The notes under the pieces: model-generated | What the model was told of the DNA's origin: nothing | Seen by the model: the letters and a program-made list of their open reading frames with translations, nothing else | Database searches by the model: none | Part shown: one piece after another, positions 48,326-60,141 of the stretch | How positions within the stretch are numbered: position 1 is the first letter of the stretch | How the letters are laid out: every line of letters starts with the position of its first letter | Program-made: the position numbers and the translations under genes | Assembly (NCBI GenBank): GCA_902806565.1 | Contig: CADCXA010000032.1 | Span: forward strand, 496,001-560,000 | Origin: Hypoxylon rubiginosum | Taxonomy: Eukaryota > Ascomycota > Sordariomycetes > Xylariales > Hypoxylaceae | Reading direction: 5' to 3' | Length of the DNA stretch: 64,000 bases

Positions 48326-49211
48326 GGTCGATTTCAGCGTGGAAGCCGTTGTACACGAGTGGTGGTTTATGGCCCTGTCCTGTGAAGCATCACCGGAGCA
48401 CCGGTTAAATAGAGGTAGACAATTGTCGACAGGCGCCTCTACGCACCTGGGGGCGCGACTCTTGAGCTCGTGTAATTGCTTGAACGCGAAGAGTAGACAG
48501 AATTGACCTCGCTTGTCTGTGTAAAGGCTGCCAGCAGATGCGTGTTGGAACCAGGTGGTCAATGCGCTCGGCATTCATATTCATTTGATATAGCATGTCC
48601 CTTTTAATATCCATTTTTGGTTAAATATACGAAGGAGCGTGAAGGAGCATCGATGCGACTACACCTGCAGCTGGTCAATGTTGGTGGGGAGGGTGTGAAT
48701 ATATCGCTATGCAAGTTCAGCGTCGGCCTCTACGTACCTGTACCGCCGTCGCTATCTTGTACATGGTTGCCTTACCCCTTACCTATGCATCGTCAGCACG
48801 AGAGTTGGAGTTTGTGTCACCCTCCGCGCCAGGCCAGGCTCCGCCGGGCACGTCGTTTCGTTCTCTTGTACAGCGGCCTCGTGTTTGATCCTCAGCTGTT
48901 GGTTCGTCGCGTTCTGCCTACGTAACTCTGTGCAACGTGACCGGTGGCGTCTTTCGCACATGCGCCATTTGGTGTTGAAGAACTAAAAGCGCCGGACTGG
49001 CAACTTATCCCCGATTGGCCACAACCTTTTTCCGCCCCCAAGATTCCTGCTGGTGTTGGTCTTAGATGCTTGCCAAAGGATTGCCTCGGCGTCGTCGTTG
49101 AACTACCTCAGGATCACTCCATCGCTCCCATCGGCCTGTCTCTTGGCTCGTTTCCTGCTCATAAGAAGTCAAGCAATTCTGTTTTCAAGACTCTTTACAT
49201 GCATCACGACA
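48326..49211. promoter_or_regulatory. Bidirectional promoter between MFS and methyltransferase genes
   Basis: 886 bp between divergent starts. No ORF with a domain. No clear TATA or repeated element noted. Confidence 0.45.
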
Positions 49212-50221
49212 ATGCCGGACATTTACGGAGACAAACTCACCCGAACGGCGGCTGAGGGACGCAGGTACGATTCAGATGCCATAATTCTCCCCGGCCATGG
49301 ATAGGACCCATTGCGTGCATGGCCTTGTGGAGTTGGATCGAATAGCTGACTTAATTTCACAGACTCGATGGACAGTTTGACCTCCTGACTAGGTAAATAT
49401 GACTGATCTCGTTCGACATCTACGCATACAGTCTTGGAGCACGTAGGCTCACTCATCCATGATATAGGAATATCGGATACCTCATCCACCCTCGCATTGC
49501 CGCTGCCCTTCCTCCCAGTCCTCGCATCGCAGACATCGGCACAGGAACCGGTCACTTCCTGCAGTGCGTACAAGAATCAGGAGCGTTCCCCAATGCTACA
49601 CTGGATGGATATGATATATCTGCGCACATGTACCCGCAATCGCTCCCCGAGAATATCAGCCTCAAAGTTCTGGATATGAAAAAGCCAGTCCCAGAAGAGC
49701 TCCATGGAGTCTACGACCTGGTGCATGCTCGCATGCTCGTGGCGGCTGTACTACCGACTGAGTGGACGGCCATTGTTCGCAACCTGACGAAGCTGCTGAA
49801 GCCTGGCGGGTGGCTGCAATGGGGAGAGTGCAACTTCATCTCATCCAAGTTTCTTCGGGGTGAAGCCGTAGAATCCTCGCCGACTGAGACCGTCGTTGCG
49901 CTGAGTGATAAGTGGCGCGAAGAGATGCGCGAGCGCTTCCAGTGCGGCTGGAGTAACCTAGCAGGGGATATGCGAGCGGCGGGGCTATATTCGGTCGACA
50001 GCGACTGTGTTAGCTCTGACAGGCTGCCAGAAACGAGGAAGGAGACAGCAGAGAACGCCGTGGCGGCTATCCTCTCTTGGTTGCGCGCGTTGGCCTCGAA
50101 GGGTGTGGGGATGACAAACGAGGAGCTGGATCTGGCCGAGAAACGAGCGAGCGAGGAGATTGAGGCGGGTGCCTATGTCAGATATGAGGTCTACACTGTC
50201 ACAGGAAAGAAAATCCTGTGA
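49212..50221 (+). CDS. SAM-dependent methyltransferase, LaeA-like, 278 aa
   Basis: Exons 49212-49264, 49363-49392 (a 30-nt micro-exon) and 49468-50221 join in frame. The N-terminus reads MPDIYGDKLTRTAAEGRRLD, typical of fungal class I methyltransferases of secondary-metabolite clusters. Motif I is RIADIGTGTGHFL, the acidic motif II LDGYDISAHMYP, then YDLVHARMLVA and LLKPGGWLQWGECNF. It should transfer a methyl from S-adenosylmethionine to a small molecule; the substrate is not visible. LaeA itself is larger and regulatory, so a tailoring role is likelier. Its stop lies 241 bp from that of the P450 gene. Confidence 0.88.
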
Positions 50222-50462
50222 GATGCAACATGTTGCAGGTATAGGATAAGGCTTTGCTGAACTAGGAGGTATCCCTTTAGTCCACATATACAAACATTGC
50301 GTAGAGTTTATCATCGTAGTCTATGTATTGTCGAATTTGAATAAAATTTTTAAATTAATTTTCAATTCGCTGTTCCAATTTTATAAATTTCCGTTAAATA
50401 TTTCTCGCAAGTTGATTATACTGGGCTTTCCCATCACAATCCCCTCGTCCTACCAAAGACCC

Positions 50463-52600
50463 TCAGTCTGGGGCGGAAGTCCGCGATTTGAAAATCAGAA
50501 CGAGTTTGCCTGGCTGTGACACGACTCCATCTTTCAAATCTCTTTCCACGGCCTCGGGAATTCCTTCACCAGGGGCAAACCTTATGTGATATTTACTCAG
50601 AAAACATGCCGTTACGAGCCTCAGCGCTGCAAGGGCGACATTTCTTCCGACACAACTAGTACGACCTACGCATAGAATTTCAGTGGTCAATCGCAACGAC
50701 ATAATTATTAAGGTCGGCACTCAGATCCTACACAGTGTATATGAAATAGTGCACTTACCAACTCCGAAAGGCACAAATGCTCGTCTGTCTTTGACCAGCT
50801 CCGGCCGCGAGTACCATCTCTCTGGGATGAAGCTTTCGGGCTCTTCAAAGGCCGACTCAACTACACTCGATTAGAACCAGGGGACTGATAAAGATTCAAT
50901 TTGGAAATGGCAATCACTCACGTCTTCCAATTGAATATCGCGAGGCACAAAGCTTGACACCACCGGGGATGAATGTCCCATCAATGTTCAGGCCTTGGGG
51001 TGGAGACACTCTAGAACCTGGATTGCAGCTCATTGCTGCAGGAAGGAGCCTCATTCCCTCATTAATCGTCCCAGTAAGGTGAGGCAGCACGGAGAGAGCT
51101 TGTGGATCTGTGGTATCGACGCCTTCTAATTCCTTCTGTATTTTGGCTGCATGTACTGGATGGCGAGCCAGAAAGTACAGAAGGGTGATCAGAGTCGGAG
51201 CAATCGTCTCACTATGACATGAACGGCAGCGTTAGATTTGTATTGACTCCCCAGGTATGTATGTTCAAGTGATGCGGGCCAATGCCTACCTTGCAGAGAC
51301 CAGCAAGACGGCAGCTTCTCCACTGAGCGTCATATCTGGGTTGTGGATCTCATCTTCTCTGTGCTTTTCATGGTCACGGATGAAGGCCGAGACTATATCC
51401 ACGTGTCCGGAAAGTTGCTACAATCAGTTAATGGAGAGATCTTGCTTAGTTTGCACAAAAAGCGAGCATCGGAGCACTGGAGAAAGACAAGGATTTGGAC
51501 GTACCTCCTTTTTCCGCTTCTCAACGCAATCATCACCAAATTCGATCATTTGGAACCAATGCCTCACCTTCCAGAGTCCAGGTATGAAGAAAAATGCAAG
51601 AATGCAGACCCAGATCGCAGGACTCAAGTATCCGAGGACAGACAAAGAAGAGTGCAAGTTGGTAGCAGCGCGACTCCATTTTCGTTCTCTCATCAAGCCG
51701 AAGTCTTGCCCGAACCCATAATCACCCATTGAATCAAAAGCGAACCAGTGCAACAAGTCATTTATAACCACTGGTGTCTCGCCATACTCGCTCACCATGC
51801 TCTCGAGTACTTTGACATGCCGCTTAAGGCTTTCGTAATGATGAGGTAAAGCTTAATAGTCAGCCTCGTTATCTTGGACAATGACCGAAGGGCCCTAGTT
51901 GGAGTATCTGAGTAGTTACCTCCAGAGCCCAGGGCTGACTCCCACACTCTCTTTCGAGCTTTATGTGCATTCTTATCCCTTGTGAAAATAGCACCTGACC
52001 TTGGGTGAAGCATATCATGCCAGTCAGATCTTGTGTTTTCGTTCTTGATGCCGTCCAGAAATTCAAAAGCAGCTGGATGAAACAGAGTGATCTCGTTTGG
52101 GCCTAGATATGCGTCAGATTAAAAATATATCTATGCATCTGGGCAGTAATATAGGCTCTGATCTAACCTGTGCGGACAATACTGCCGTATTGTTGCTGCC
52201 AGGCCTGAAGGACGCGGTGACCTTTTGAAGTTCGGCACATCCAGACATGCCAGAGCTTGGAAAGACTAGCTAGGCGGGATCCTGGAAACGCTCTCAGGCG
52301 ATGAAAGAACAGCCTATACACTGCTATACTGAGGAATAAGCCAAGAAAGTAGATAGATGTCGAGACAGCCGTCTCGACTACAATCTGAGAGACGACCCCG
52401 GACCCACGGACGATTCTGAACGCTAGCAAGACAAAGAGAAATGAAAAGTGGCCAACGACAATCGATGGAGCATAATTGTGCCATTCTCCATGAATGAATA
52501 CGCCGTGATGCATAGAGACACCAAGAAGAAACGGTAGGATAACGTTAGTGGCAGTTTGTGGCATGACGTGTGCCATCTTGACCAGGCCGTTGGCGTCCAT
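50463..52600 (-). CDS. Cytochrome P450 monooxygenase with extended N-terminal membrane region, 561 aa
   Basis: Seven exons (52600-52168, 52102-51920, 51851-51505, 51417-51290, 51211-50922, 50860-50759, 50665-50463) join in frame. The N-terminus has three hydrophobic segments instead of one (residues about 15-125), starting with a HHGVFIHGEWH-type motif known from fungal P450s annotated as tryprostatin B 6-hydroxylase-like. The P450 fold then shows YGSIVRTGPNEITLF, I-helix SASETIAPTLIT, ExxR-type INEGMRLLPAA, PERWYSRPEL, and the heme loop FVPFGVGRTSCVG with Cys499 split by the last intron. It hydroxylates or otherwise oxidises the pathway intermediate in the ER membrane. Start ATG 52600 is the first in frame with the hydrophobic region. 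Confidence 0.88.
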
Positions 52601-53685
52601 GGTAGCAGAAGGTCGAGCTGCAATTTTGTAGGCTGTCAAGGCGGCTGACCTTGCTGGACGAAAGGTATTCGTCAATGTTTTATGCTGCAAAAGTAGTGCA
52701 GTGGCAATACGATGCTGCCGTCGAGGCTCTGGCTGAATTGGTCAGTCGTCGCCTAAGAACCGGATCGGGCTGCCCAGGGAATATCGAGAACGCTTAAGAC
52801 GCAACAAAATCTGCACGGCACGGCGCGCGATTCCTAGCGAGTCCGAACGCAATACCACTGATACCGACATCAGTAAGAACTGCGCCACCCACAACGGTCG
52901 TTCTCGTTTTGTTGATTCGTAGATGGGTAGTATTAAAGCATCCTGATTCCTTGTCTCCTTGTCACAACTGTGACCTTACACCTTACATCAGCCCTGCCCG
53001 CCCAATAATCAGTACATAATACGACGCCGTGGTCAACCAGCCAGCCTTACAGGGAAGGTGGCTACGGCAATAGACATATGCATATGCAACCTTATCTGGG
53101 GGGAGGATGCGAACTGTCCCAAATCGAGGAGAGGGGTGGTCATAGCCATGCTGTACGACCTCATATTTGGAGACGATAGAGGCCCCTGAGTGGCGAGATT
53201 GAGTCGGGCCCCAAGCAGGCAACTGTTTTTCTGCTATTTACATTTATCGTCGTATTCGCTTCTTTATAAACATTTCCAAGGCTTAAGCCAACCACCAAGA
53301 GGCAGGCTGCTGCAACGTCGGTAGTTGTAGTGTTTCACTGAGGCGCTCCTTCAAAGCTCCTAAGGCTCCCTCAGCACATGAATCGCTGCATGACAATGTG
53401 CGATTGGCTTTGTCAGGTGATCTGCCGATCTGCCGATCTGACATGCTTACAACATTGGCAATATCCTTCAGCTATGCGAGAAATATGTCTACCTCCGTCT
53501 TTTGGCCTGTGAACTTAATGGCCACAGACTGATGGGCTGGGCTCTATGATACTACGTCACCAGAATTAGACCAGAGTTACAGCACATTTGGGTTGTCAAA
53601 CAGTCATTCCCTGGAATTAGACAACAGATCAGAGATTCGTTTTATCTGCTATTCGCCCGTTTTTAGATGAAACAACTAAACATAG
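52601..53685. other. Spacer between P450 and UbiA genes
   Basis: No domain-bearing ORF found. A minus-strand open frame at 52983-53222 lacks an ATG and a known domain. Confidence 0.45.
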
Positions 53686-54642
53686 TCATACCCTACGACT
53701 CGGGGAACAAATTGGAAGAATAAATACGGTAGAAACCCATATATTCCACACCAAAAAGGTCAACTTGTCGTTTGGGACGTCCCGGTACATCAACGTTCTG
53801 ATAACGACTGTGATCGCAAATCCGAAGCTCACGATGAAAGCCATGCTACCGGGGCCTGCACCCCAGAAGGTAGGGCAACAGATTCCCCAGATCGCCATTG
53901 AAAGAGCTGTGATCCATCGAGCACAAGCGTCGCCAACGACGATCGGCAAGGTACGGCGACCTCGCAAGGCATCTCCTTCCTGGTCATACATATCCTGCGT
54001 ATGTACAGTGGTGATGATTATACCAGCGATGATGCCGAGCCACTGGAGGAGACCCGAACCGGAACCAGACCCAGAGAAGTTTATTGGGAGCGGTGAGGCG
54101 AGGGAGACTTCCATAGCTCCGGAAGCAAAACATATATAACCCAGCGCATTGATGGCGTTGCGCATGATGGGGTGTCCGTCAGCGCCGTCAAAGTTGTTAT
54201 ACCAGGTACCGAGAAAAATGAGAGCCACACTTTGTCGTAGACCACCGGCGAGTAGCGTGCTGATAAGGGGAGTGGCGGCGTACAGACAAAGCATCAACAC
54301 TTTAGCTTGGCCGGGAGAGATTCGGCCCTGGGGTATCGGTCGCCATGGTTTGTTGGCTAGGTCCTCAATAATAGATAATGGTGTCCTCTGGTTGTTGATG
54401 GCAAAGGGCAGTAGATTTGCCCATATCCAGAGGAAGACAAGGGGCAGTCTCCAGATAGGGTCTGTCCCAGGGGAGGGAATTCCGTAAAAAGATGCTGCCA
54501 GCGCGTTGATGATGCCGAAAATTGTGTTTGGGATCACGATCGTTTTGAGGTCGCTAAAAGTGAAGAGCCACAACGTCTGGGCGTGAAATGTGACCCGGTC
54601 CGTAATGGGAAGAGTGTTGAAATTCGAGACCTGAAACCACAT
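53686..54642 (-). CDS. UbiA-superfamily membrane enzyme, possibly a terpene cyclase, 318 aa
   Basis: Single exon from ATG 54642 with about eight hydrophobic segments. First metal-binding region: INNQRTPLSIIEDLANKPWR, followed by PIPQGRISPGQA; second: TTVHTQDMYDQEGDALRGRR then TLPIVVGDACARW. The second matches the UbiA D-x3-D type motif, but the first replaces the NDxxDxxxD of aromatic prenyltransferases by N-Q-R-x-P..E-D..N-K-P-W-R-P. That form is shared by fungal UbiA homologues including Fma-TC, the membrane sesquiterpene cyclase of the fumagillin pathway (from family knowledge). It could therefore cyclise a prenyl diphosphate, or prenylate an acceptor. As no PKS, NRPS or soluble terpene synthase is in the window, it may be the scaffold enzyme of the cluster. 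Confidence 0.85.
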   Translation of the reverse strand: MWFQVSNFNTLPITDRVTFHAQTLWLFTFSDLKTIVIPNTIFGIINALAASFYGIPSPGTDPIWRLPLVFLWIWANLLPFAINNQRTPLSIIEDLANKPWRPIPQGRISPGQAKVLMLCLYAATPLISTLLAGGLRQSVALIFLGTWYNNFDGADGHPIMRNAINALGYICFASGAMEVSLASPLPINFSGSGSGSGLLQWLGIIAGIIITTVHTQDMYDQEGDALRGRRTLPIVVGDACARWITALSMAIWGICCPTFWGAGPGSMAFIVSFGFAITVVIRTLMYRDVPNDKLTFLVWNIWVSTVFILPICSPSRRV

Positions 54643-56134
54643 CGTGAGATAGTTACAACGGATGGAGTGATTTAGGGCAAACCACACACTGTCATCGTTA
54701 GAGAACGATATAAGGACGTCCAGTTTCCCATCGACAGTCTACAGTCCGATTTTTCTTCAAGTTGAAAGGAAATTTTGATGTTGATTGATAGCCACAGACC
54801 TACATTGTCTTGCTCTGGGCACAAGCTTGAAATGGCGATCAACTGTGAGTATATAGATTATAGGTCAACTGTCGCTGGTTTCCCAGCCCGAGACACTGGA
54901 ATGTATCTTATACATAAGGGGTGTTGGGTTCGATTCCTATCAGCGCTATCTGGCTGTACCCCTTTTTCTGAGACGTAGTTTGAATTAACTTAAAGGCAAG
55001 GAACCCCGTACCCCGGGATGCGCTAACTACCCGTGCGCTAACTACCCGTGTGCTAACTACCCGTGCCGTATCCCACTTTACACGGCACTCGATAGGGTGA
55101 AGCTCGCACAATCCTCCTGAATTGGGGAGCAGCAAAATGATAGAGTGTGACAAAATCGTCCCCGAGCTTTCCCCGAGACAAAGTCCGGACTATGCGTAGG
55201 CATCCATTGCTCCTTGCTGACGTCCTACCACGTAAGCTGTGAATGTCAACTACGCCGCCCTTCTGCGTCGTAGGTTCTGCGTCGTAGGCCGCAAAATGTC
55301 GGAAAAGAATTGCTGCGGAATGATATGATCAGAATGCGAATGTCACACCTACGATGTGAGGGTTTCATCATCAGAACTGTGCCGCCGGTGGGTAGCCGTG
55401 GGAAATTTTAGGGTTGGTCACATAAGCGTCCGCTATCTGCATGGCCCCCAACAGGCGCACAGGCGAGTGGACGGATGAGAGAGACCGGTAGCAGCCCGCG
55501 CGGGAGGGGCGTGTTGGGGTTTGGAGACATTCCTATCATGATAACCTCACACCCTCCTTTGCCCACGTAAATAAAGACGCTGGGTGGCATTTTGAAACCG
55601 CTCAGGCCAATGGTGACGCGGGCTTTCTGCACTCAGATCCTAAATTTACTCTACTGGGAATGTGCAGTCAGAATGGTGTGCTCGATTATATTACTTTATC
55701 CTCAGGAGTATACGAACCCTTGCTCTGTACCGTTGAGTCCAAGTCACAGTACTTGGATGGCCATGCTGAGGTAAATATTGGGCGCGCAGTTGGAGGATTG
55801 GAGGTGCATGTGGCTGAAGAATCGCACCATCCAATCTTGATTCCCATCTGCCCTCTACCACAAAAACCATGGTGTTATTCTGTTCATCTCCGATCCCCGA
55901 CGACCTCCCAGTTCACTCAATGAGAATCTCATTGATTCCGAATACATTCCAAGACTCGTCACGAAACCCTTGAAATTGATTCGACATCTATCACCATCTG
56001 CCCTTGGGGCTTCCTATATCGAGTTCGTCTCACCCGTGACGTGGCCCGGCAGCTTTCAACTCCAGCCATTGGGCAGAGCTCAGGAATTTTCCCTTCCCCT
56101 ATTTTCCACGTATTTTCAGACCTCGAGGAGCAAC
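54643..56134. promoter_or_regulatory. Divergent spacer between UbiA and SAT4-like genes, with 15-bp repeats
   Basis: Three tandem copies of a 15-bp unit GCGCTAACTACCCGT (third copy GTGCTAACTACCCGT) at 55020-55064. A T-loop-like GGTTCGATTCC at 54928 is not part of a full tRNA. A plus-strand frame 55660-55923 has no recognisable domain. Confidence 0.45.
55020..55064. repeat. Tandem 15-bp repeat, three copies
   Basis: GCGCTAACTACCCGT twice, then GTGCTAACTACCCGT. Non-coding. Confidence 0.85.
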
Positions 56135-57534
56135 ATGACTACCAGCCCTACGGTTATTTGGTCGATCATGGCCGCTGTCATGTTCGCGCTTGGTTCGGCA
56201 GCAGTCCTCCTACGATTCATAGCCATCCGCCTTCGAAGCTCAATGCCCAAGACGTACGACTATCTCATCCTTCTGACTTACTTCGGCCTGATTGCTGAAG
56301 TCGTTGGCGTTTCTTTCTTCGGTATGCGCTAAATTGGCTACCTGTTCGACACAAGAATTTGACTGACACATAACCACACCAGGCATTGTCCATGGAGGAT
56401 ATGGTGTGCATATCGACGAGTTAACTTTGGAAGAGATTGAGAACTCGCTCAAGGTTTGTTCCCTCCGTCCCTAGCTTGAAAGATAACCCATTCCTGCACA
56501 TTTATCTCCAATTGGTAGTAACATCTCCAATTCATTTCAGGGGCTTTTCTTTCAGCAATGGGTTTGGTCCACATCTACTACTGCCTTCCGCCTTGCAATT
56601 CTTTTGCTGTATAGGGAGATATTTCTCACAAAGGTCGTCCGCTATGGTTCGACGATCCTCATCATCATAGTCGTTGCGAACGAGATACAATGCATCGTGG
56701 TCGACCTCGTCCTATGTAGACCCATCCAGGCAAGTTGGGACATCACATTGGACCGGCAATGCGGCAATATTCTTATGGCAGAGATCTCCTCTGCTGTCAT
56801 CAGTATGATCATCGATATTCTGGTTACATTCCTTCCTCTGCCAGTCATATGGCAATTGCAACTCTCGAAGCAGAAGAAATGGGCGCTCACTGGTGCATTC
56901 TCAGTAGGCGCATGGTGAGTTCGCCCGTCGAAGTCTACTGGGGAAGTATAACGCCAACTACATACTGACATCTTGCAGTGTCGCAGGTGTAAATCTAGGT
57001 CGCCTTATCTGGACTGTACAATGCCCGGAGGAGGACACTACATTTTGTCTTCTCAACAGCACCATCTTCATATTGTCAGAGATCGCCCTCGGTCTCGTTG
57101 TGGCCAGTGTACCGACACTTGGTCCCATTTACCACAGTCTCGGCGCGAAATGGGTATCCATTGGGTCCTCGAAACCTTCAGACATCGGAGAAGGGTCTCA
57201 AAAGAACTATCTGCCGAGTGTTGGCTCGGTCCCGCTTAGACCTCAAAAGAAGAGAGGCTTATACAACGACGAATCACTCTTACGGTCGCAGCCCGAGGTT
57301 GAACTAGATGCAAGCGACTGGCCCTCCCAACAAATAATCCCTCAGGCACTTTCTAAAGACCATGGATCTACAGCACCTCATTCCATGGGATATCGTTGGC
57401 GTACTGAAGCAAATGGAAACACGGCTGGCCATGGCGTCGGCGATAGAAGAGGCCAAGTTGCTGCAGATGTTCCGCATAGTGGTATAATACGGGACGTAGA
57501 GTATGATGTCCACGAATGGCAACAATCCCATTGA
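56135..57534 (+). CDS. SAT4/rhodopsin-like fungal integral membrane protein, 395 aa
   Basis: Exons 56135-56321, 56383-56453, 56541-56914 and 56979-57534 join in frame. Seven predicted membrane helices occupy about residues 5-260; the first is VIWSIMAAVMFALGSAAVLL, then a DYLILLTYFGLI helix, and conserved family features are GYGVHIDEL, the cysteine in VLCRPIQASWD and the CGN that follows. The polar C-terminal tail (residues 265-395) is Ser/Asp-rich. This fungal 'rhodopsin domain' family (SAT4/PTH11-related) is abundant in filamentous ascomycetes and occurs in metabolite clusters; its molecular function is unknown. The protein has no retinal-binding Lys pattern I can identify. Confidence 0.85.
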
Positions 57535-58748
57535 AAAGAATTAAGAGACGGAATGTTTATATAGCGATTGTTGAGGGTATCTTTAATAAAAAGAATAGGT
57601 TATGATTTAATGAAGGCGGACAGGAGCACTACGTTGAATAGGATGATGAGACCTCTTTGCGTAAGGCTATTAGTGTTTGAACGCGATAGCGACAGCCAAG
57701 TGTATGGACGACTCCTTTACAGAGACCGACAACAGCAACCAGGCCAACGACCTGTGTCATGTACCTACCTCTCATACCTTGACTCTTCGCATTGCCTTCA
57801 TTGTTAAGGTGGTGGAGAATGGGGAAGCCCCTTAACGTAATCCGCATTACACGTTTTCCAGTTCAATACCTTTCTTTCGGAACTACGTCCTTAACTCCTA
57901 CGCACCTTAGAGGCCGGTATACAGCTAGTCATACCGTCAGTGACATCAGGTAGATAACTAGGTACCTCATAGCAAAAGTTATTCCCTAATTACTTCTCAA
58001 GTTCTAATTTCCTAATTCATTTCCTTGCCATCCTTAAAGAAGAAAAAGTTACCTTGAGAATTAGAACGCGGCACGGTAGGGAAACCCCCAAATCCTCCAA
58101 TGACCCGACGGTCCATGTTGACGAATCCCGAGTAGTGCTCTCGTCATCGTCCTTCAGGACCACGTGCAACTCGATCTTACCGGATATATAGGCCTCTCCG
58201 CTTACGTCCAAGTCGTTGCTCCCGCTTCCTGAAACGAAGACGCAGTGCGGTTGACCGATCATACACCTTGGCCAAAATCGAAAAATTAATTTATTCATTG
58301 CTAAAAAAAAAAGGGAATGGTACAGTGTAATTGCACAGTACTTCTATGAAATTAATACTATAGGCTAAGTCGCCCTATAAATACAGAGGGCTTAGTGCTA
58401 AGAGCCGCTATAACTATAGCAGGTAACAGCGCGTACCCCCTATAATAATTTCGCCTAATTAAATTTCCGGGATGCGCTATAAATACAGCGGGAATAGCGC
58501 TATAGCCCACTATAATTACCCCTATACTGAGCCTATTTCAACTTCATTCCGCATACCCCCAATAGTAGGCCTCAGCTTCAGCATCGCATCGCCCTTTGGA
58601 TCCCTCCGGTGTCCCCCGCCATTATAGAAGTAAGCCTCATGCCAGGTACCCGTCACCCAAGCCATTAACTCATCATTTGAAACGAATATAGGACAGGATC
58701 GCCACAGTAGTCATAGGTGTAACCATAGCAGAGTGGTGTTCCAATAAT
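57535..58748. other. Spacer with a 102-bp-spaced direct repeat
   Basis: Two related AT-rich blocks (starting CTATAAATACAG at 58375 and 58477) each contain GGG..TAGYGCTA and a CGCTATAA-type palindrome. Perhaps a degenerate repeat element. The minus ORF 58017-58298 has no known domain. Confidence 0.4.
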
Positions 58749-58961
58749 CTAATCGACCCTTCGTCTCTTTATAACGTCTTCCTCCTCCGCGCAATGGCCG
58801 GACATGACCAATAGTTCAATAATATTTGTGCGGAGGTACAGACTGGACATGTCGTCTGGACCGACCAGTCTCTCTATCCTGTTTAGCGCATCCCTGAATG
58901 TTGTAATTGCTTCGGTGACCTTTCCCTGGCTTCTTAAGACACGGCCCTCTCCTTCGAGAAC
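58749..58961 (-). pseudogene. TPR-protein fragment
   Basis: An open minus frame reads EGRVLRSQGKVTEAITTFRD followed by ALNRIERLVGPDDMSSLYLR, a good match to the fungal TPR_10/12 repeat ('..G...EA......al.....lGpdhp.tl..'). There is no start codon or neighbouring TPR units, and a stop follows, so it is a remnant of a TPR protein such as those with NB-ARC or kinase domains. Confidence 0.45.
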
Positions 58962-59082
58962 TTATGGTTGCGGGTGCAGGACCTGGTATAGTTGAACGCT
59001 GGATATTGGATGGCAATCTGGAGATCCGAGATAGTTCAATATCATCAGCACCCCCCTCCATACCCTTCTGAGAACTCTCTAC

Positions 59083-59439
59083 CTGCTGAGCGCAAATATG
59101 GCAATGGAGACATATACATAGTAGATAGAAAACGTATCTAGTTTCTGTCGCATTTCAGAAGCTGGCGAAGAGGACCCGGTGTAATCATCAAAGGCACCTA
59201 CAAGTTGACCGTAGATGACCTGTGCAGAGTTAGCAACCCCCTTGCTTCCGTTTGGATGGATCAGGTGTTTGCTAAGCTATAATAGGGCTTAGACCGCCGC
59301 CAAGTATGGCATTAGCTAAGCTGATGAAGAGAAATTCCCTGTCGCGTGGTGTCGTATACTTGAGAATCCCCCTTTTTCCATTTTGTCCTTCGGGAGGAAG
59401 GCGGTCGAGTATCTGTTTTTGCTGCTCAGTGAGGTCCAT
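59083..59439 (-). pseudogene. ABC multidrug transporter, N-terminal remnant
   Basis: From an ATG at 59439 the reading MDLTEQQKQILDRLPPEGQ leads to REFLFISLANAILGGG. After a 54-nt gap that could be an intron with an unusual donor (GTCTAA) it continues VANSAQVIYGQLVGAFDDYT, then YYVYVSIAIFALSR. This matches the first membrane segments of P-glycoprotein-type fungal ABC transporters. The rest of the roughly 1300-aa protein is missing; a TPR fragment follows instead. A dead gene inside the cluster. Confidence 0.55.
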
Positions 59440-60141
59440 GTTTACAGCAATATGCCGGACCGAAGCGCCTCAGTACGAGGTGAGTTGACTAAATGACGAG
59501 TTGTATAACGATATAATAGGATAAGAGGTTCCTTTGCAAGGGGCTTCGCCGAGGCAACTGGATGTGTATCTGCCACGGGGCCAACCAAGCGATTAGGAGA
59601 TAACAATGTTGTTGCACAAGCCACTATGCCCCGGGTATATACATGGAGCGAGGACAAAGAGGCTATCCCTCTCATATCTCTCTCCAGCTAGCTATGGCCC
59701 TGCTTAAGTAGCAACGGCTAAGGGCCTGACAGTACCAACATCCCAGGCGCTTATACTGTATGAAAGTTATCACCTGCAACCAATAGAACTGTGAATTGGT
59801 ACATAAGGCATGCTTTCTCGAAACCCTCCATGCAATCACCCGAATATCCCAAACTCGCATGACATCTTGGTCTGGGTGTTATGTAGCTGTACAAAGTAGT
59901 AAGTAATTCAATGTAAGGGATCCCCTCACGAGGGGGCTTCGTGTCCCTCCCCCATCCGTCTCCCCTGTCTCTCAAGTGAGGGATGCATAATGAAGGTCAG
60001 GGTCACCAATTGCGCTGCTGCTCAAATACTAGCATTTGATTCCTCGCGTCGGCGAAGGGGTCGCAGAGATCTATGTTAAGCTGGGATGTGCTACAACTGC
60101 CCCTACGGGTGTCTAGAACCCCCTAACGTAGTGCTCTGACA
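59440..60141. other. Spacer, 3' flank of the second P450 gene
   Basis: Nothing recognised. Short ORFs only. Confidence 0.45.

Noticed and set aside
52983..53222. Minus ORF of 79 aa between P450 and UbiA genes
   Set aside because: Begins with TTG; no domain, not clearly an exon of either neighbour.
54900..54960. tRNA-like T-loop sequence
   Set aside because: No acceptor stem or anticodon arm fits; only GGTTCGATTCC is tRNA-like.
55660..55923. Plus ORF of 87 aa before the SAT4-like gene
   Set aside because: Composition is somewhat protein-like but no domain, intron or promoter support.
58017..58298. Minus ORF of 93 aa
   Set aside because: No domain recognised; flanked by poly-A and repeats.
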